DNA of 64,000 bases from positions 10,033,079 to 10,097,078 of the forward strand of contig OY759215.1 of NCBI GenBank assembly GCA_963662175.1. Reading direction: 5' to 3'. Shown piece after piece: positions 43,176 to 53,222 of this stretch (its first letter is position 1; each line of letters starts with the position of its first letter). The notes beneath the pieces were generated by a model, which saw nothing but the letters and a program-made list of their open reading frames with translations, did not search any database and was not told the DNA's origin. The position numbers and the translations under genes were made by a program. Source of the DNA: Aradus depressus. Its lineage: Eukaryota; Arthropoda; Insecta; Hemiptera; Aradidae.

Positions 43176-43410
43176 TTACTTTCCAAGCGACACGAAGGGA
43201 ATAGGGAAACTTATTGGACGTATTCGGTTTAGAAATTCAGTATTGAGTTTAACACTGGAATTTCATTTTTTTCCGATTCCAAAAATGAAAGCAAAAACAT
43301 TTTCTATCTATAAGATCCAGGATTCAATAAGGATGACATTTGTTGGTTTCCAGCGAAACCGGCCGAAGAGAAGGAGAGAAAGAAATAGAACAACACGAAA
43401 ACTATAATAA
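43176..43410 (+). repeat. Family A repeat, 5' part
   Basis: CTTTCCAAGCGACACGAAGG, TTCAGTATTGAGTTTAACAC, CCAAAAATGAAAGCAAAAAC, then after a deletion AATAAGGATGACATTTGTTG. Confidence 0.72.
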
Positions 43411-43571
43411 CTAGAGTTAGGATTTTTATGTGGTAAAGAATACAAAATATGCACATAAATATGTATTTATTTTTTAAGAAGATTTACAAAATATGGGAAA
43501 AAATTAAGTATTAAAATAATCATCAAAAATAATAATATTTTTTAAATAATTAATTTTATTTAAAATTGTTG

Positions 43572-43763
43572 CTAATCATATGCATTTTTGAACAAAAATC
43601 GTTGCCTGTTTGGCCTAAGAATCGACTTGTAGCGGCTAAATGAGCGTTCAACATCCACTGATGTTACAGGTGCATACTTGAACGCACCAATCTCCATGGA
43701 GTGAAATTCGGCGCTTATAATCCTTATCACAACACTTGCGCTTACATTGGATTCATCGACGAC
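43572..43763 (-). pseudogene. hAT-like transposase C-terminal fragment
   Basis: Minus-strand translation, 63 codons to a TAG at 43572-43574, contains SMEIGAFKYAP, VTSVDVERSFSRYKSIL and RPNRQRFLF. The (S)VDVERSFSRYK..L.P.R pattern is the C-terminal dimerisation segment of hAT-type transposases and related domesticated proteins. An in-frame stop lies just upstream of residue 1, no start codon is usable and the DDE core is absent. It is unrelated in sequence position to the hAT MITE at 18529. It could be a domesticated-gene exon, but the lack of a splice acceptor makes a relic more likely. Confidence 0.75.
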
Positions 43764-44280
43764 TTATTTTCATCTCTTAAATCGTATCTTTAACATTTCT
43801 AGACTATAATATAATAACAGTGTATTTCTAGTTTTGGAATCTTTTAAAAAATATTCGTGTAGGTGATTGTTAAGGCCTTTGAAGATATTGTAAGTTCAGA
43901 GAATGTGAAAAGTGCAAGAGTGGCGGGAAATGAGCGTTAAAAGATGGCAAAGCTTCATAATGTTTGTTGGTTGTGTGCGAGGCATGTCTGACCTTCACTC
44001 AATGACAGGCTAGCTCCATTCACTTCTCGTGCCTTCTGCCATTATGACGATGGCGTAGACAGAAAATGAGGACAGGGGGGTCAGAAGAGGGAGGGGGAAG
44101 CTCAACTCAAAAATCCTAATAACTCTCCACATAATGAATGTATCGACATGAAATTTTATATTTAAATTTAAAACCTCATAAGTATAGAACCTATAAATTT
44201 TCTACAAGATCGGACAAAGGGAAGAGAGGATCAGATAAGAGGGCTCGACAAATCAGTTATTAGGATTATGTAATGAATGT

Positions 44281-45180
44281 ATTTTTTTTTTTTTTAATGT
44301 ATTTACAATCAGTTCAAATAGAATCATAAGGAAATTTGATGACATTAAGTATAAAAAAAAAATAATAATAAATGGCAATATACACAAAATAAGAAAGAAT
44401 ATAATAATAATAAGGAAAACAAGAATAATTATATAAAGTATATACAAATTAATAGGTGCATATAAACAAAATAATAATTACAAAATAACTAAATTATATA
44501 AAGTATATACAAATTAATAGGTGCATATAAACAAAATAATAATTACAAAATAACTAAATTATATAAAGTATATACAAATTAATAGGTACATATAAACAAA
44601 ATAATAATTACAAAATAACTAAATTATATAAAGTATATACAAATTAATAGGTACATATAAACAAAATAAAAATTACAAAATAACTAAATTATATAAAGTA
44701 TATACAAATTAATAGGTGCATATAAACAAAATAATAATTACAAAATAACTAAATTATATAAAGTATATACAAATTAATAGGTGCATATAAACAAAATATT
44801 AATTACAAAATAACTAAATTATATAAAGTATATACAAATTAATAGGTACATATAAACAAAATAATAATTACAAAATAACTAAATTATATAAAGTATATAC
44901 AAATTAATAGGTACATATAAACAAAATAATAATTACAAAATAACTAAATTATATAAAGTATATACAAATTAATAGGTACATATAAACAAAATAATAATTA
45001 CAAAATAACTAAATTATATAAAGTATATACAAATTAATAGGTACATATAAACAAAATAATAATTACAAAATAACTAAATTATATAAATAAATGTGAAAAA
45101 AGTTAAATAGGTACATAAAAAAATCATAAAACAAAATAAAAAAAAGTACATACAAAATAATATGATAAATCATAAGAAAA
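44281..45180 (-). mobile_element. Retroelement K1 with poly(A) and internal VNTR
   Basis: A T-run at 44281-44295 is a poly(A) tail on the minus strand. Next to it AATGTATTTACAATCAGTTC and GGAAATTTGATGACATTAAG parallel K2 at 61727. The far end (CAACTCTTCAGCTCCGAGAC ... GGAACACC) parallels K2's CCTTCATCTGAAGACTCCTT ... AACACCCTCGG. The middle is the 65-bp array. TATGTAATGAATGTA / TATGTAAATCGTATA at the flanks may be a decayed TSD. Non-coding. Confidence 0.65.
44429..45085. repeat. 65-bp tandem array, about 10 copies
   Basis: Unit TTATATAAAGTATATACAAA + TTAATAGGTGCATATAAACA + AAATAATAATTACAAAATAACTAAA; starts fall every 65 bases from 44429 to 45079. Units differ almost only by G/A in AGGTGCATA/AGGTACATA. 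Very homogeneous, so recently expanded or homogenised. Confidence 0.95.
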
Positions 45181-45345
45181 TCAACTCTTCAGCTCCGAGA
45201 CCCCCCCGGAACACCCACGCTATGTAAATCGTATATTTTTAGCCCAAACGGCTAAAATTGCGATTGGTGTTGGAGGGAGAGCGAAAACTTAATTCGTACT
45301 GGGGATGTTCATTATTGTTGATTCACAGACGACTTTTTTTTAAAA

Positions 45346-45810
45346 ACCATGCCTGTGTTTTACCTACTCTTTTCTACCCCGTTGCATTGTGGTATCCCAA
45401 CCCTAACGAATAACCACAGTTTGATGGAAGGTTCGTTCTTGTGGAAACCGTTGAATGTGTTTTGGCACTAAATTTCTGCTGACAATGAGAAGTGACGTCA
45501 TACTTGCTAATGGCCACACCTGGAAGTGCATGTTAGACCCCTTGTAATTACATATGCATATGTGAGTGCAGCCCGCACTGCAGAGTTCCTATTGTCAAGG
45601 TTGTATCCGCACTTGATAACTGCTATCTCTCTGTTGGTACAGTCCCTGGCAAAAAGTATCCTCAGGGTCTTCAAATATGGCACCCTAGAAATCGACCATT
45701 TTTATTGAAGATTTTCTAGCTCCGCCTTTGTTCGAATGGTTCAATTTATTATAAATAAAATAATTATAATATTATAAAAATTATAGTATAATAATTATAG
45801 AAGAAGCACC
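45346..45810. other. No gene recognised
   Basis: The 60-codon frame at 45526-45708 has no domain. Confidence 0.4.
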
Positions 45811-46367
45811 ATAGATACAAAGTACGTCTTTCCACTGTTTTAGCGGATCAGAACCGTTTTCGACGCGAAAACGTCGTCATCATTGGCACATCTTTGATTG
45901 AATAAATCTAAAATATAAATAATGAAAAATAACTATCAAATATTGAAGCATCAGGGTACAGAGTAACAAAATAAAAAAACTTGTTTACCCCACTCGTACA
46001 GTGTAGAGGCTAAACTAAGGGATTACTGGCAAATCTCAAAGGGGTGGGGATATCAAGGTCCACTCACTCTGAATACAAAAAACATTCATTCAAAATATAC
46101 ACAATAACTAAAAAATAAATATCTACATAATAATCAAATGTCTCTGGAATAGTATAAACTTCAACATTAGGGGTTGCACAACATACGGGTGGGGTAAGCA
46201 AGTTTTATATTTTGTTACTCTGTATCCTGATACTTTACTTTATGCTAGTTAATTTTCTTTATTTATATTTTATATTTATTCAATCATAGATGTGCCACTG
46301 ATGATGACGCTGTCGGTTCTGGTCAAAAATAAATACAGTCTGAAAACAAATTCTTTTGTTTCTATGA
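45811..46367 (+). mobile_element. Foldback element FB-1, second copy
   Basis: Same layout as 3215-3792: GTACAGAGTAACAAAATAAA, TTTACCCCACTCGTACAG, GGGTGGGGATATCAAGGTC, CATTCATTCAAAATATACAC, then the inverse TTTTGTTACTCTGTATCCTG. In the left arm (minus strand, about 45855-45886) the motif is AATGATGA followed by a stem-loop closing CGTC and GAAAACGG. In the right arm this motif is cut short (GATGATGACGCTGTCGGTTC). No TSD found. Confidence 0.82.
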
Positions 46368-46989
46368 AAAAATGAATGAATGAATCATATGAAGAAAATG
46401 AAATGTTTGCTGCATAAAGCGATATGAACTATCGAATTGAATGATGGTATGAGCCGTTGAGGCAGATAGATAATGTAAGTTGCCAGTTAGTTGAGGTCAC
46501 TAGAGAGGGGGGATGTTGCTGGCCTCAGCCTGAGGTTAGCTAAGTTTTGCTAAAAGTGAGCTTGGTTGGAGCCGGGTTTGGTTGGGGGGCGATGGCCTCG
46601 AGACCTTGATAACAACTTCTCGGAAGGGTGCCTCTCCCCACGTTCCCTTTCGGTTTCCGGACCCCCCCCCCCCCCCCCCCCCCTCCCTTCCCCTCCTGCA
46701 ATAAAACCAAAAGTAATAGGGGAGGGACCTCTCCCATTAAAAAAAAAAAAAAAAGGAACTTTTATTTCTTTTTACTCTTTTTTTTTATTCAGATAAGATT
46801 TATTTGGCAACATTGTAACAATTCGTCATTTTATTTTTTCGTTAGTTTCACATGTATTTATTTGTTTTTCAGAGCTCTTTACGTCGAAGACTTTTCTCAA
46901 AATCTATTAACGAGTGCTTGACATCTGCACCCCCTCCCCATTCCCCAACGGTGAAAAAAATATTGGAGTAAAAAAAATTTCAGATTATG
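46368..46989. other. Unassigned; poly-C tract
   Basis: A C-run at 46663-46682 and an A-run at 46740-46754. The open frames through them are low-complexity (Pro/Lys). Confidence 0.5.
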
Positions 46990-47004
46990 TAAAATAATTT
47001 CTAA

Positions 47005-47460
47005 AAAAAGTCGTAGGTGAACCAAAGGCTACCCAGCACGAATTAATCTATTACGTTTTCGTTCTCCTTCCAAAGCCAATCGACCGATTGGGCTAAAACT
47101 CAAATTGTGAATCCTTGTACTACAGTTTGTGTCAATACATCCCTTACATTTTACATTTTATATATATATCAAATATAATATTTCATGTCGATACATTCAT
47201 TACATCGGCAGTTATTCGAATTTTTTATTTGAATCTCCTCTCTGACCCCCTCCCCTTCAATTGATTCTGCTGAAAATTAATAGGTGTTGTCCTTAAAGGG
47301 CTAAAAAATGAAAATCAATATCAATATATTTATTATAATGGCATTTATTTAAGTAACTCTCAAGCCTCCCCCAAAATCCCCCTCCCTTTTCCGCTTTGGG
47401 TGTACATCAATAGGTGTCATATCAAGAGGGTAAAAAAATGAAATGGAATAGCAATTTCAA
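47005..47460 (-). repeat. Family A repeat, 3' two thirds
   Basis: AAAAAAAGTCGTAGGTGAAC, CCCAGCACGAATTAATCTAT, TGTCGATACATTCATTACAT (CGGCAGTTATTCG follows) and GCTGAAAATTAATAGGTGTT mark three modules. Confidence 0.85.
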
Positions 47461-47820
47461 ATATCGTAATTGTCGTACGTAAATTTTGTTTGGTTTTCAC
47501 AAATGAATAAAAACTGAGCTTTTTATTGAAATATAATTTATTTATTATTTATTTTCTGGGTATTATAATGTAGGTAATTATAATTTTTTTTTATACTCAC
47601 ATTTGTTTTTAGAAATGTCTTATTCACAAAACAAGCACAATTAAACGTCGGAAAAGCAGTATTAGGCTTTAAAACTTTAATAATTTCCAATAGATTTGTA
47701 CCGGGAAGAATAAAATGTTGACCCCTTCTTTCTGTGGGTCCTTTTAGTGAAGCTGTCTGTTCCCCTGTTTTCTGAAAGAGCCTTTTACATGGACAAATCA
47801 CATATAAATAATATACGAAG
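47461..47820. other. No gene; part of a three-way local repeat
   Basis: GAATAAAATGTTGACCCCTT with TAGTGAAGCTGTCTG (47706-47762) loosely repeats at 48583-48612 and 48640-48690 (TAAAATATTGACTCTCCCGT, TTAGTAAAGCAATACAGAC). Confidence 0.45.
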
Positions 47821-48057
47821 CACTTAAGCCGTCCTTCGGATGGGACGTTAAGCGATGGTCCCGAGCCTATGTCGATGTCAGGTACTCGTCAAGACTCCTA
47901 CCCTAGGTGAATAAAAATTTAGGGTAGACAAAATTTGGGACTCCCACAGTAGAGTTGGGTTCATGTCCACCAGAGTGAAGAAAGAGCGCTCTGTTAGTAG
48001 GCGATATGACCTCGTAGTTAAAGCCCGGGCATGATTCATAAAACCTAACCTAACCAT
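47821..48057 (+). mobile_element. SINE-1 copy, 5' truncated, CCTAA tail
   Basis: TAAGCCGTCCTTCGGATGGG, CCTATGTCGATGTCAGGTAC, GAGCGCTCTGTTAGTAGGCG, ending AAAACCTAACCTAACC. It shares CCTATGTCGATGTC with the copy at 20740-21073, so both belong to one subfamily. Confidence 0.9.
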
Positions 48058-49207
48058 ATAAAATAATTTCATCATCTAATATAGTGTCTGTAAAACATAC
48101 GGTATATCGTATTTCGAATTTGAAATTCGTATTCAGAAGGCAAGATTTTTATACAAAATGAAATATACAGATATATATTATTATTTCTATTGTATATTAT
48201 AATTTCTTATTTATAATATAATAAATATATAGTAGTGCTGTCACGTGGGAGGTAGAACTCGACCAGTGGAAAAATTTCAAGGTTAATATCCTTAAATAAC
48301 TTTTTTCTTCTTTTCTGTTTCACTATGATTTGAATGGTTAAGAAACCTGCTCGATGAACGAACCCCTTTTTGAGTTATTATGTAGTATTTTATACTGGGT
48401 TCTTTGAGAGTTTGAACTTAAGTTGCGCAGTGGAGCCGAGCTCCTCTGCTACGTACGTAAAATAGCATCCATATCAGTGGACTTATACTTTTGGAATTTA
48501 ATGTTGCAAAAAATTAATATTTACACATTTCGTTGCAGAAGAGTCGATTTCCGTCCAAGAAAAGGTTTATCGGAAACAATGACCCTCTCGTCGGCCCTTA
48601 CGTGAAGCAGAAGGGATTGATTTATCCGAAACGCTAAAATATTGACTCTCCCGTTGGCCCTTTAGTAAAGCAATACAGACCTCTTGTATGTATGTGTGTG
48701 ATTTGTGTATAAGTAGACCCATTTCACAAAACCGGAGCACCTCTTATTCGGTCACAAATCTTTTGAAAGTTTATGAAATCGTTATGGCCTAATTATGTTT
48801 TTCTAATGATTTTTTCGTGTGTGTGAATGAAGCCTGTCAAAAAAAAAAAAAAAGTCAATATAAAAAAAATTGAAAATCAATTATATATCATAAAATAATT
48901 TTAAAAAGGTAAAATAAGTTAGTGTCGGATAAATTCTGGAACAGTAGCGCAACTAGCGGTGAAGCTCGTTCTTTCTACCCTAATTGGGAATAGACAAGGA
49001 CATTACAAACAACAAAGTTTACTATGAAAAATAATAATGAAAATATTAGATTTTGATATTATTATTTATTTTTATTTTATTTCAAAAAGTAGGTTAATAG
49101 ATGATAGGTCAGTGGCAGTCCTTAAATAATGAAATGAAAAACGTTCGTTCCGACAATACACTTAACATTATTTGGCAAATAGATTGGGCAGGGCCCTATG
49201 AGTTAGT
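48058..49207. other. No gene recognised
   Basis: The 60-codon frame at 48423-48605 lies across the local repeat noted at 47461. Otherwise AT-rich. Confidence 0.4.
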
Positions 49208-49470
49208 TACCATGACTCTTGTCCGGGCTTTAACTATGGGGTCATATCGCCTACTACCAGAGCGCTCTTTCGTCTTTCTGGTCGACATGAGTCCGACTCT
49301 GGGAGTCTGAAATTTTACTTACCCAGGTTTATTCACCTAGAGTAGAAGTCTTTGACGAGTATCTGACATTGTATACGTTCGAGACCATCGCTTAAAGTTC
49401 CATCCAAAGGACGGCGTGCTCATGGTTTTTTCACCTCTTAGATACAAACCTAAGAGCCTCAGCCGGGTTA
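49208..49470 (-). mobile_element. SINE-1 copy, tRNA head mostly lost
   Basis: Minus strand from TAACCCGGCTGAGGCTCTTA (about 49470) through the body to AAAGCCCGGACAAGAGTCAT. Confidence 0.87.
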
Positions 49471-49564
49471 CAAACTATCGAACTAAATCGGGTTTCTTAT
49501 GAGTTATGTAGGCTCTTTTTGGTTCGTAGCTTTGAGAAACACCTCTTCAAACCAAGTATAAAGA

Positions 49565-49832
49565 TACTTAACATTTTTGCAGAGATATTGTGAAACACTT
49601 GATAAAAATAAAGAAAACGTATGTTTTAAAAAAAAATAAATATATATATATTGTCTATTTCACAAATAATATATAATATGGGAGTACTTTCGGTATTGCT
49701 ACCATCTTTAGTATTCGTTAAGTCGTGGCTGAAGATGGTAGCAATACCGAAAGTACTCCCATATTATATATTATTTGTGAAATAGACAATATATATATTT
49801 TTTTGAAAAACATACGTTTTCTTTATTTTTAT
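49565..49832 (-). mobile_element. Foldback element H3, 268 bp, 12-bp TSD
   Basis: A left tail of about 37 bp (TACTTAACATTTTTGCAGAG, ATATTGTGAAAC), then a nearly perfect palindrome with TATTGTCTATTTCACAAATA caps and the ATGGGAGTACTTTCGGTATT core. Direct repeats CAAGTATAAAGA at 49553-49564 and 49833-49844. On the plus strand at 49727-49760 the right arm reads CTGAAGA, T, GGTA-GCAA-TACC, GAAAG; the left arm has ATCTTTAG instead of ATCTTCAG. Same family as H1 and H2, opposite orientation. Confidence 0.87.
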
Positions 49833-49844
49833 CAAGTATAAAGA

Positions 49845-50319
49845 CACAAAGGCGATTAAGGACAAAGCATTGACAACATAGGAGAAAATCTGGATGACTT
49901 GTTTGGAAATGTCCACTCAACGTGAAATAAGTAATTCTTAACCTTTCTCTTCATTCGTAAATTGCTAGAATAGGTTCATCTAAAACCGGAATATTTCAAT
50001 AGAAATTTCTGATCCGGATAAGTAAAACCTACTTTTAGATCCAACCATTGCTAGAAAGGTCGTTAAACATTTTTTTTCAGGTCATTATAAAAACTTTTCT
50101 TGTCGGATAGAACATACGAAGGGAGGGAGAAGTGAGAAAGTTTTGCAGAGCTGTTTGACGCTCCTGAAAAACCTGTCCGGAAGACTTGTCTGAGGTCAGG
50201 GACACGCAAGCCAGGAACTGCCTCATACCACAACGGCTCGTATCTATCTCGTCGGGTTCGCTTTTTATACACCATCCATTCTGTTTAGATCCTTCAAAAA
50301 ATTTATGTACTTCCTTAAC
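49845..50319. other. No gene recognised
   Basis: The 70-codon minus frame at 50063-50275 is of moderate complexity but shows no domain or splice context. Confidence 0.35.
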
Positions 50320-50545
50320 TCTATGAAGTTATTAGAAGGAAATTTTGTATTCAGTCGGAAAATCGATGTTGAGTTTTCACGAAAATTTCATGTTTTCATC
50401 TTGAACCCATAAATGAAAAGCCAAATTCCATTTTTGTCAGCGTTTGAAGACTGGTTGAACCTATCGACATAAAACTTTATATGAGTTAGCTCATAAGGAC
50501 GACACCTATTGATTTTCAGGAGAATAATGAAAAGGGAGAACTAAA
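50320..50545 (+). repeat. Family A repeat, 5' half
   Basis: ACTCTATGAAGTTATTAGAA, AAAATCGATGTTGAGTTTTC, TTTCATGTTTTCATCTTGAA, GGACGACACCTATTGATTTT. Confidence 0.78.
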
Positions 50546-50624
50546 ACGTAGTTTATTAAAAATGACACAAGTTTGGGATGTACATAAATAACGGCTCTTT
50601 TACCGATGAATGTTTTCATACTTA

Positions 50625-51715
50625 AGCTAAGCGCGCACTAGGGCGGCACGGCACGGACGGGCGGCCATCACGGCAATTTAAAAAAATTAATATCATTGAA
50701 TCAAATGTGTATGCGCTCATTTGGTCAGTACGGCCGGCCGGACAGGGTTTCCGCACCTTCCGCCGTTTTAAAAAGTCAGCGAGGAAGAATTTCAGGACAT
50801 TTCCGAAAGGCCCTGCTGCCGTACCGATGACTCATCGGCATTTCTGGGGTAGTGAGCGCGCCCCTCCGGCGGGCGCCTTGGAATTGTTGGAAACTGATGC
50901 AAGAGATTTCAATAAAAAATAAATAAAAAAAAATAAAAAATTGATATTGACACTAGGTTTTTTTTTTGTTTTCTAAATATAAATTTTATAACATTGAAGC
51001 TGCGCCGTTATTTATTCATTTATTTTATACATTCCCCTATAGTAAAGTCAAATTAGCAAAATATCATTTAGTGAATTGGAAAATAAATTGGTGTTAGCCT
51101 ATATGTTTGGTACTATTTCATTATGTGTACAGGTTTTAAAATTTGCTAAACCTGGAAAACTTTATACATTGTTTGGCATATAAAACCCGTCTGGTCTTCA
51201 AAATGTTTATACAGAATACATAATAAGTTTAGAGTATTACAAAAAATAATATTAATAAAACGACCAATGAAATAATCACGTAGGAACTTACCGTAAACAA
51301 ATCGCTAGCTTTTCCTTTGGTTCAACAGGACTTCGAAACTTAGTTTGTTTCCTGAAGATTTCATCTTTAATGAGGTCATAAAGGGATTCGAACTTCTCCT
51401 GAGTCATTCGAAAGTATTGAAAGAATTTAGCATCATTTTCCATAAGGTCCGGAAACAAGGTATGAAATTCACCAAAAGTCAGTCTTTTTCTATTAATCTG
51501 ATGATTCCAAAAAAATTTTTTTTTGGTTAGCATCTCTTCCTTTTCTACCAAAATTGCACTAACAACCAAACACTCGTCATCACTATCCATTTTGACCTTG
51601 TTCACCACACGGTAGCTCAGTATACACTGCCATGTGCGGATGGCGGGAGTTACCGTTTAGTACGCGCACCCATCTTTAAAAATGCCGTCCGTGCCGCCCT
51701 AGTGCGCGCTTAGCT
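50625..51715 (-). mobile_element. PIF/Harbinger DNA transposon, 1091 bp, TSD TTA
   Basis: Ends AGCTAAGCGCGCACTAGGGC (50625) and its inverse GCCCTAGTGCGCGCTTAGCT (51715) continue with GGCACGG. TTA is duplicated at 50622-50624 and 51716-51718, the 3-bp target preferred by Harbinger. It encodes the first transposase exon (51288-51608, minus). The left third is GC-rich with a plus-strand frame at 50707-50922 of unknown nature. Full Harbingers are larger and carry a second, Myb-like gene, so this is an internally deleted copy. Confidence 0.92.
51288..51608 (-). CDS. Harbinger transposase (HARBI1-like), exon 1
   Basis: 106 codons from ATG at 51608, then a stop that is part of the splice donor (ACG/GTAAGT at 51292/51291). 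Residues about 46-62 read FGEFHTLFPDLMENDAK, followed by FFQYFRMTQEKFESLYDLI and RKQTKFRSPVEPKEKLAIC. This is the N-terminal region before the DDE nuclease in HARBI1-type proteins, where the next exon would supply the LATG-type helix and catalytic residues. The exon is intact but no downstream exon is visible within the element, so the protein is truncated and not catalytic. It may be an exon trapped in a non-autonomous derivative. Confidence 0.85.
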   Translation of the reverse strand: MVNKVKMDSDDECLVVSAILVEKEEMLTKKKFFWNHQINRKRLTFGEFHTLFPDLMENDAKFFQYFRMTQEKFESLYDLIKDEIFRKQTKFRSPVEPKEKLAICLR

Positions 51716-51886
51716 TTAAACTGTTGTTTTGTTTGTTTCTCTTATCACGATGCGCTCAAGGAGATATGCTATGTTGGACCTGGAATGTCATGCGCCCGCT
51801 TTTGCACGTTCAAGTCTATAATTTATTGTTACCATCTAACCCAAAAACATTGATTTATCTAAACCAAAAAAATCTTAATAAATTTA

Positions 51887-52352
51887 TCTTCAATTTCGTA
51901 TCATATATACGATTATTTGAGACCTATTAAGTTTTTATTTTTATGTAGGTATTTCAATAATTACCATTTTATAGCCCTTTTTTGGTCTCATTTAATATTT
52001 TTCTTTATTTTTTCTTCATTACCATACAACAAAAACAATATTTCGTCCTACCAGGACATTTTGTACATCACTGAAAAAATATTACATCCACAATCACTTT
52101 CACAATCTAAACAAGTTAGCCATATCATAAAATTTATTTTATTTTTATTTATTTATTTTATTTATGATATGGCTAACTTGTTCAGATTGTGAAAGTGATT
52201 GTGGATGTAATATTTTTTCAGTGTTGTACTTGATAGGTCCTGGTAGGACGAAATATTGTTTTTGTTGTATGGTAATGAAGAAAAAATAAAGGAAAAGATT
52301 AAATGAGACCAAAAAAGGGATATAAGATGATAATTATTGAAATACCTACATA
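51887..52352 (-). mobile_element. Foldback element I, ~200-bp arms, hammerhead-like
   Basis: A left tail of about 52 bp, then arms 51939-52137 and 52162-52352, about 95% identical, around an A/T loop. Shared phrases include TGTAGGTATTTCAATAATTA, TTTTTTGGTCTCATTTAAT, CCATATCATAAA. Direct repeats TTAATAAATTTA at 51875-51886 and 52353-52364. In the right arm (plus strand, about 52229-52255): TTGATAG, GTCC-TGGTA-GGAC, GAAATATTG. That is the standard hammerhead arrangement CTGATGA/stem II/GAAA with three changes in the first block. The left arm keeps stem and GAAA but has lost the first block. No coding. Confidence 0.85.
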
Positions 52353-52364
52353 TTAATAAATTTA

Positions 52365-53222
52365 GTTATCTTGGCTTGAACCCTTGTGACGGCTCAAATA
52401 TGAAAACAAAACATTTCTGGTAGCTCTAATTACCATTTTCGAAGGTATTCGTATTTTAGACCTACAAGAACTTCCCCTAATTAGTTGTATCTACACCCGT
52501 ACAATATCATACCGCTGAGTCAAAAGCTTTCTGAGGCGAAATGATAAAGTGTGGTCAAAGTAGAAAAGGACCCTGCAAGTCTCGGGGTGGGGGTGGCCCT
52601 CTGACGAGAGTGCAACGGACAGAAACATCCTTAAGAAGACATTGCCTCTGGCTTATGACTGACTATATCATTACCATTGTGAGCCGTGGGAGTCCTTTTG
52701 ACAAGGGAGACAACCTTGCAGACTCGCTCGCATCATTAGCTTCCGTTCAGCCAGTGCTGCCAACATCATTAAACAGGAGGGGGGGGGGGGGGGGGGGGGG
52801 GGTTTGAAACACAATTGAACAGACAAATAGCTAGCAATTTTCTGACCTTGGATTCTATACATACTCGTACAAACCTGTGTTTCCCGTCACTAATATTTAT
52901 TTTAGCAAGTCCAAGGTTTTTTTTGTCCCATTGAACTCTAAGATCAGTGGGAGAGAGTGAATGTGATACATTTTTTTATAGTATCTTCATGTTGGGTAGA
53001 TGGTCACCCAAATAAGTTCCAGACTGATAAAGGAATGTGTAAATCTACTAAAGTAGTGCAGAAGAAGTATATCTGACTCCTATGGGTCCTCCAGGTCATA
53101 TGATGGTAGTCGGAAATTACAGATTAGGTCCGAGCAACATTGGAAAAGGGCCTTATTGAACATGACCCTGACAAAAAGCAGTCTTGGAAGAATGAGCATT
53201 GTAAAAAAACATTAAGGTGTAG
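52365..53222. other. No gene recognised; poly-G tract
   Basis: A G-run at 52779-52802. The plus frame 52541-52807 ends in poly-Gly and is not convincing. Confidence 0.45.

Larger units (their letters stand above)
44060..45345 (+). repeat. Family A repeat split by retroelement K1
   Basis: 44060-44280 carries modules 1-2 (CTCAACTCAAAAATCCTAAT, AATGAATGTATCGACATGAA). 45185-45345 carries the end (TTGGTGTTGGAGGGAGAGCG, ACTTAATTCGTACTGGGGAT, a T-run). Confidence 0.82.

Noticed and set aside
46566..46921. Proline/lysine-rich proteins around 46.7 kb
   Set aside because: Created by poly-C and poly-A runs.
50707..50922. Second Harbinger gene (Myb-like) on the plus strand
   Set aside because: GC-rich frame lies where one might be, but no Myb or MADF residues are recognisable and the start overlaps AT-rich sub-terminal DNA.
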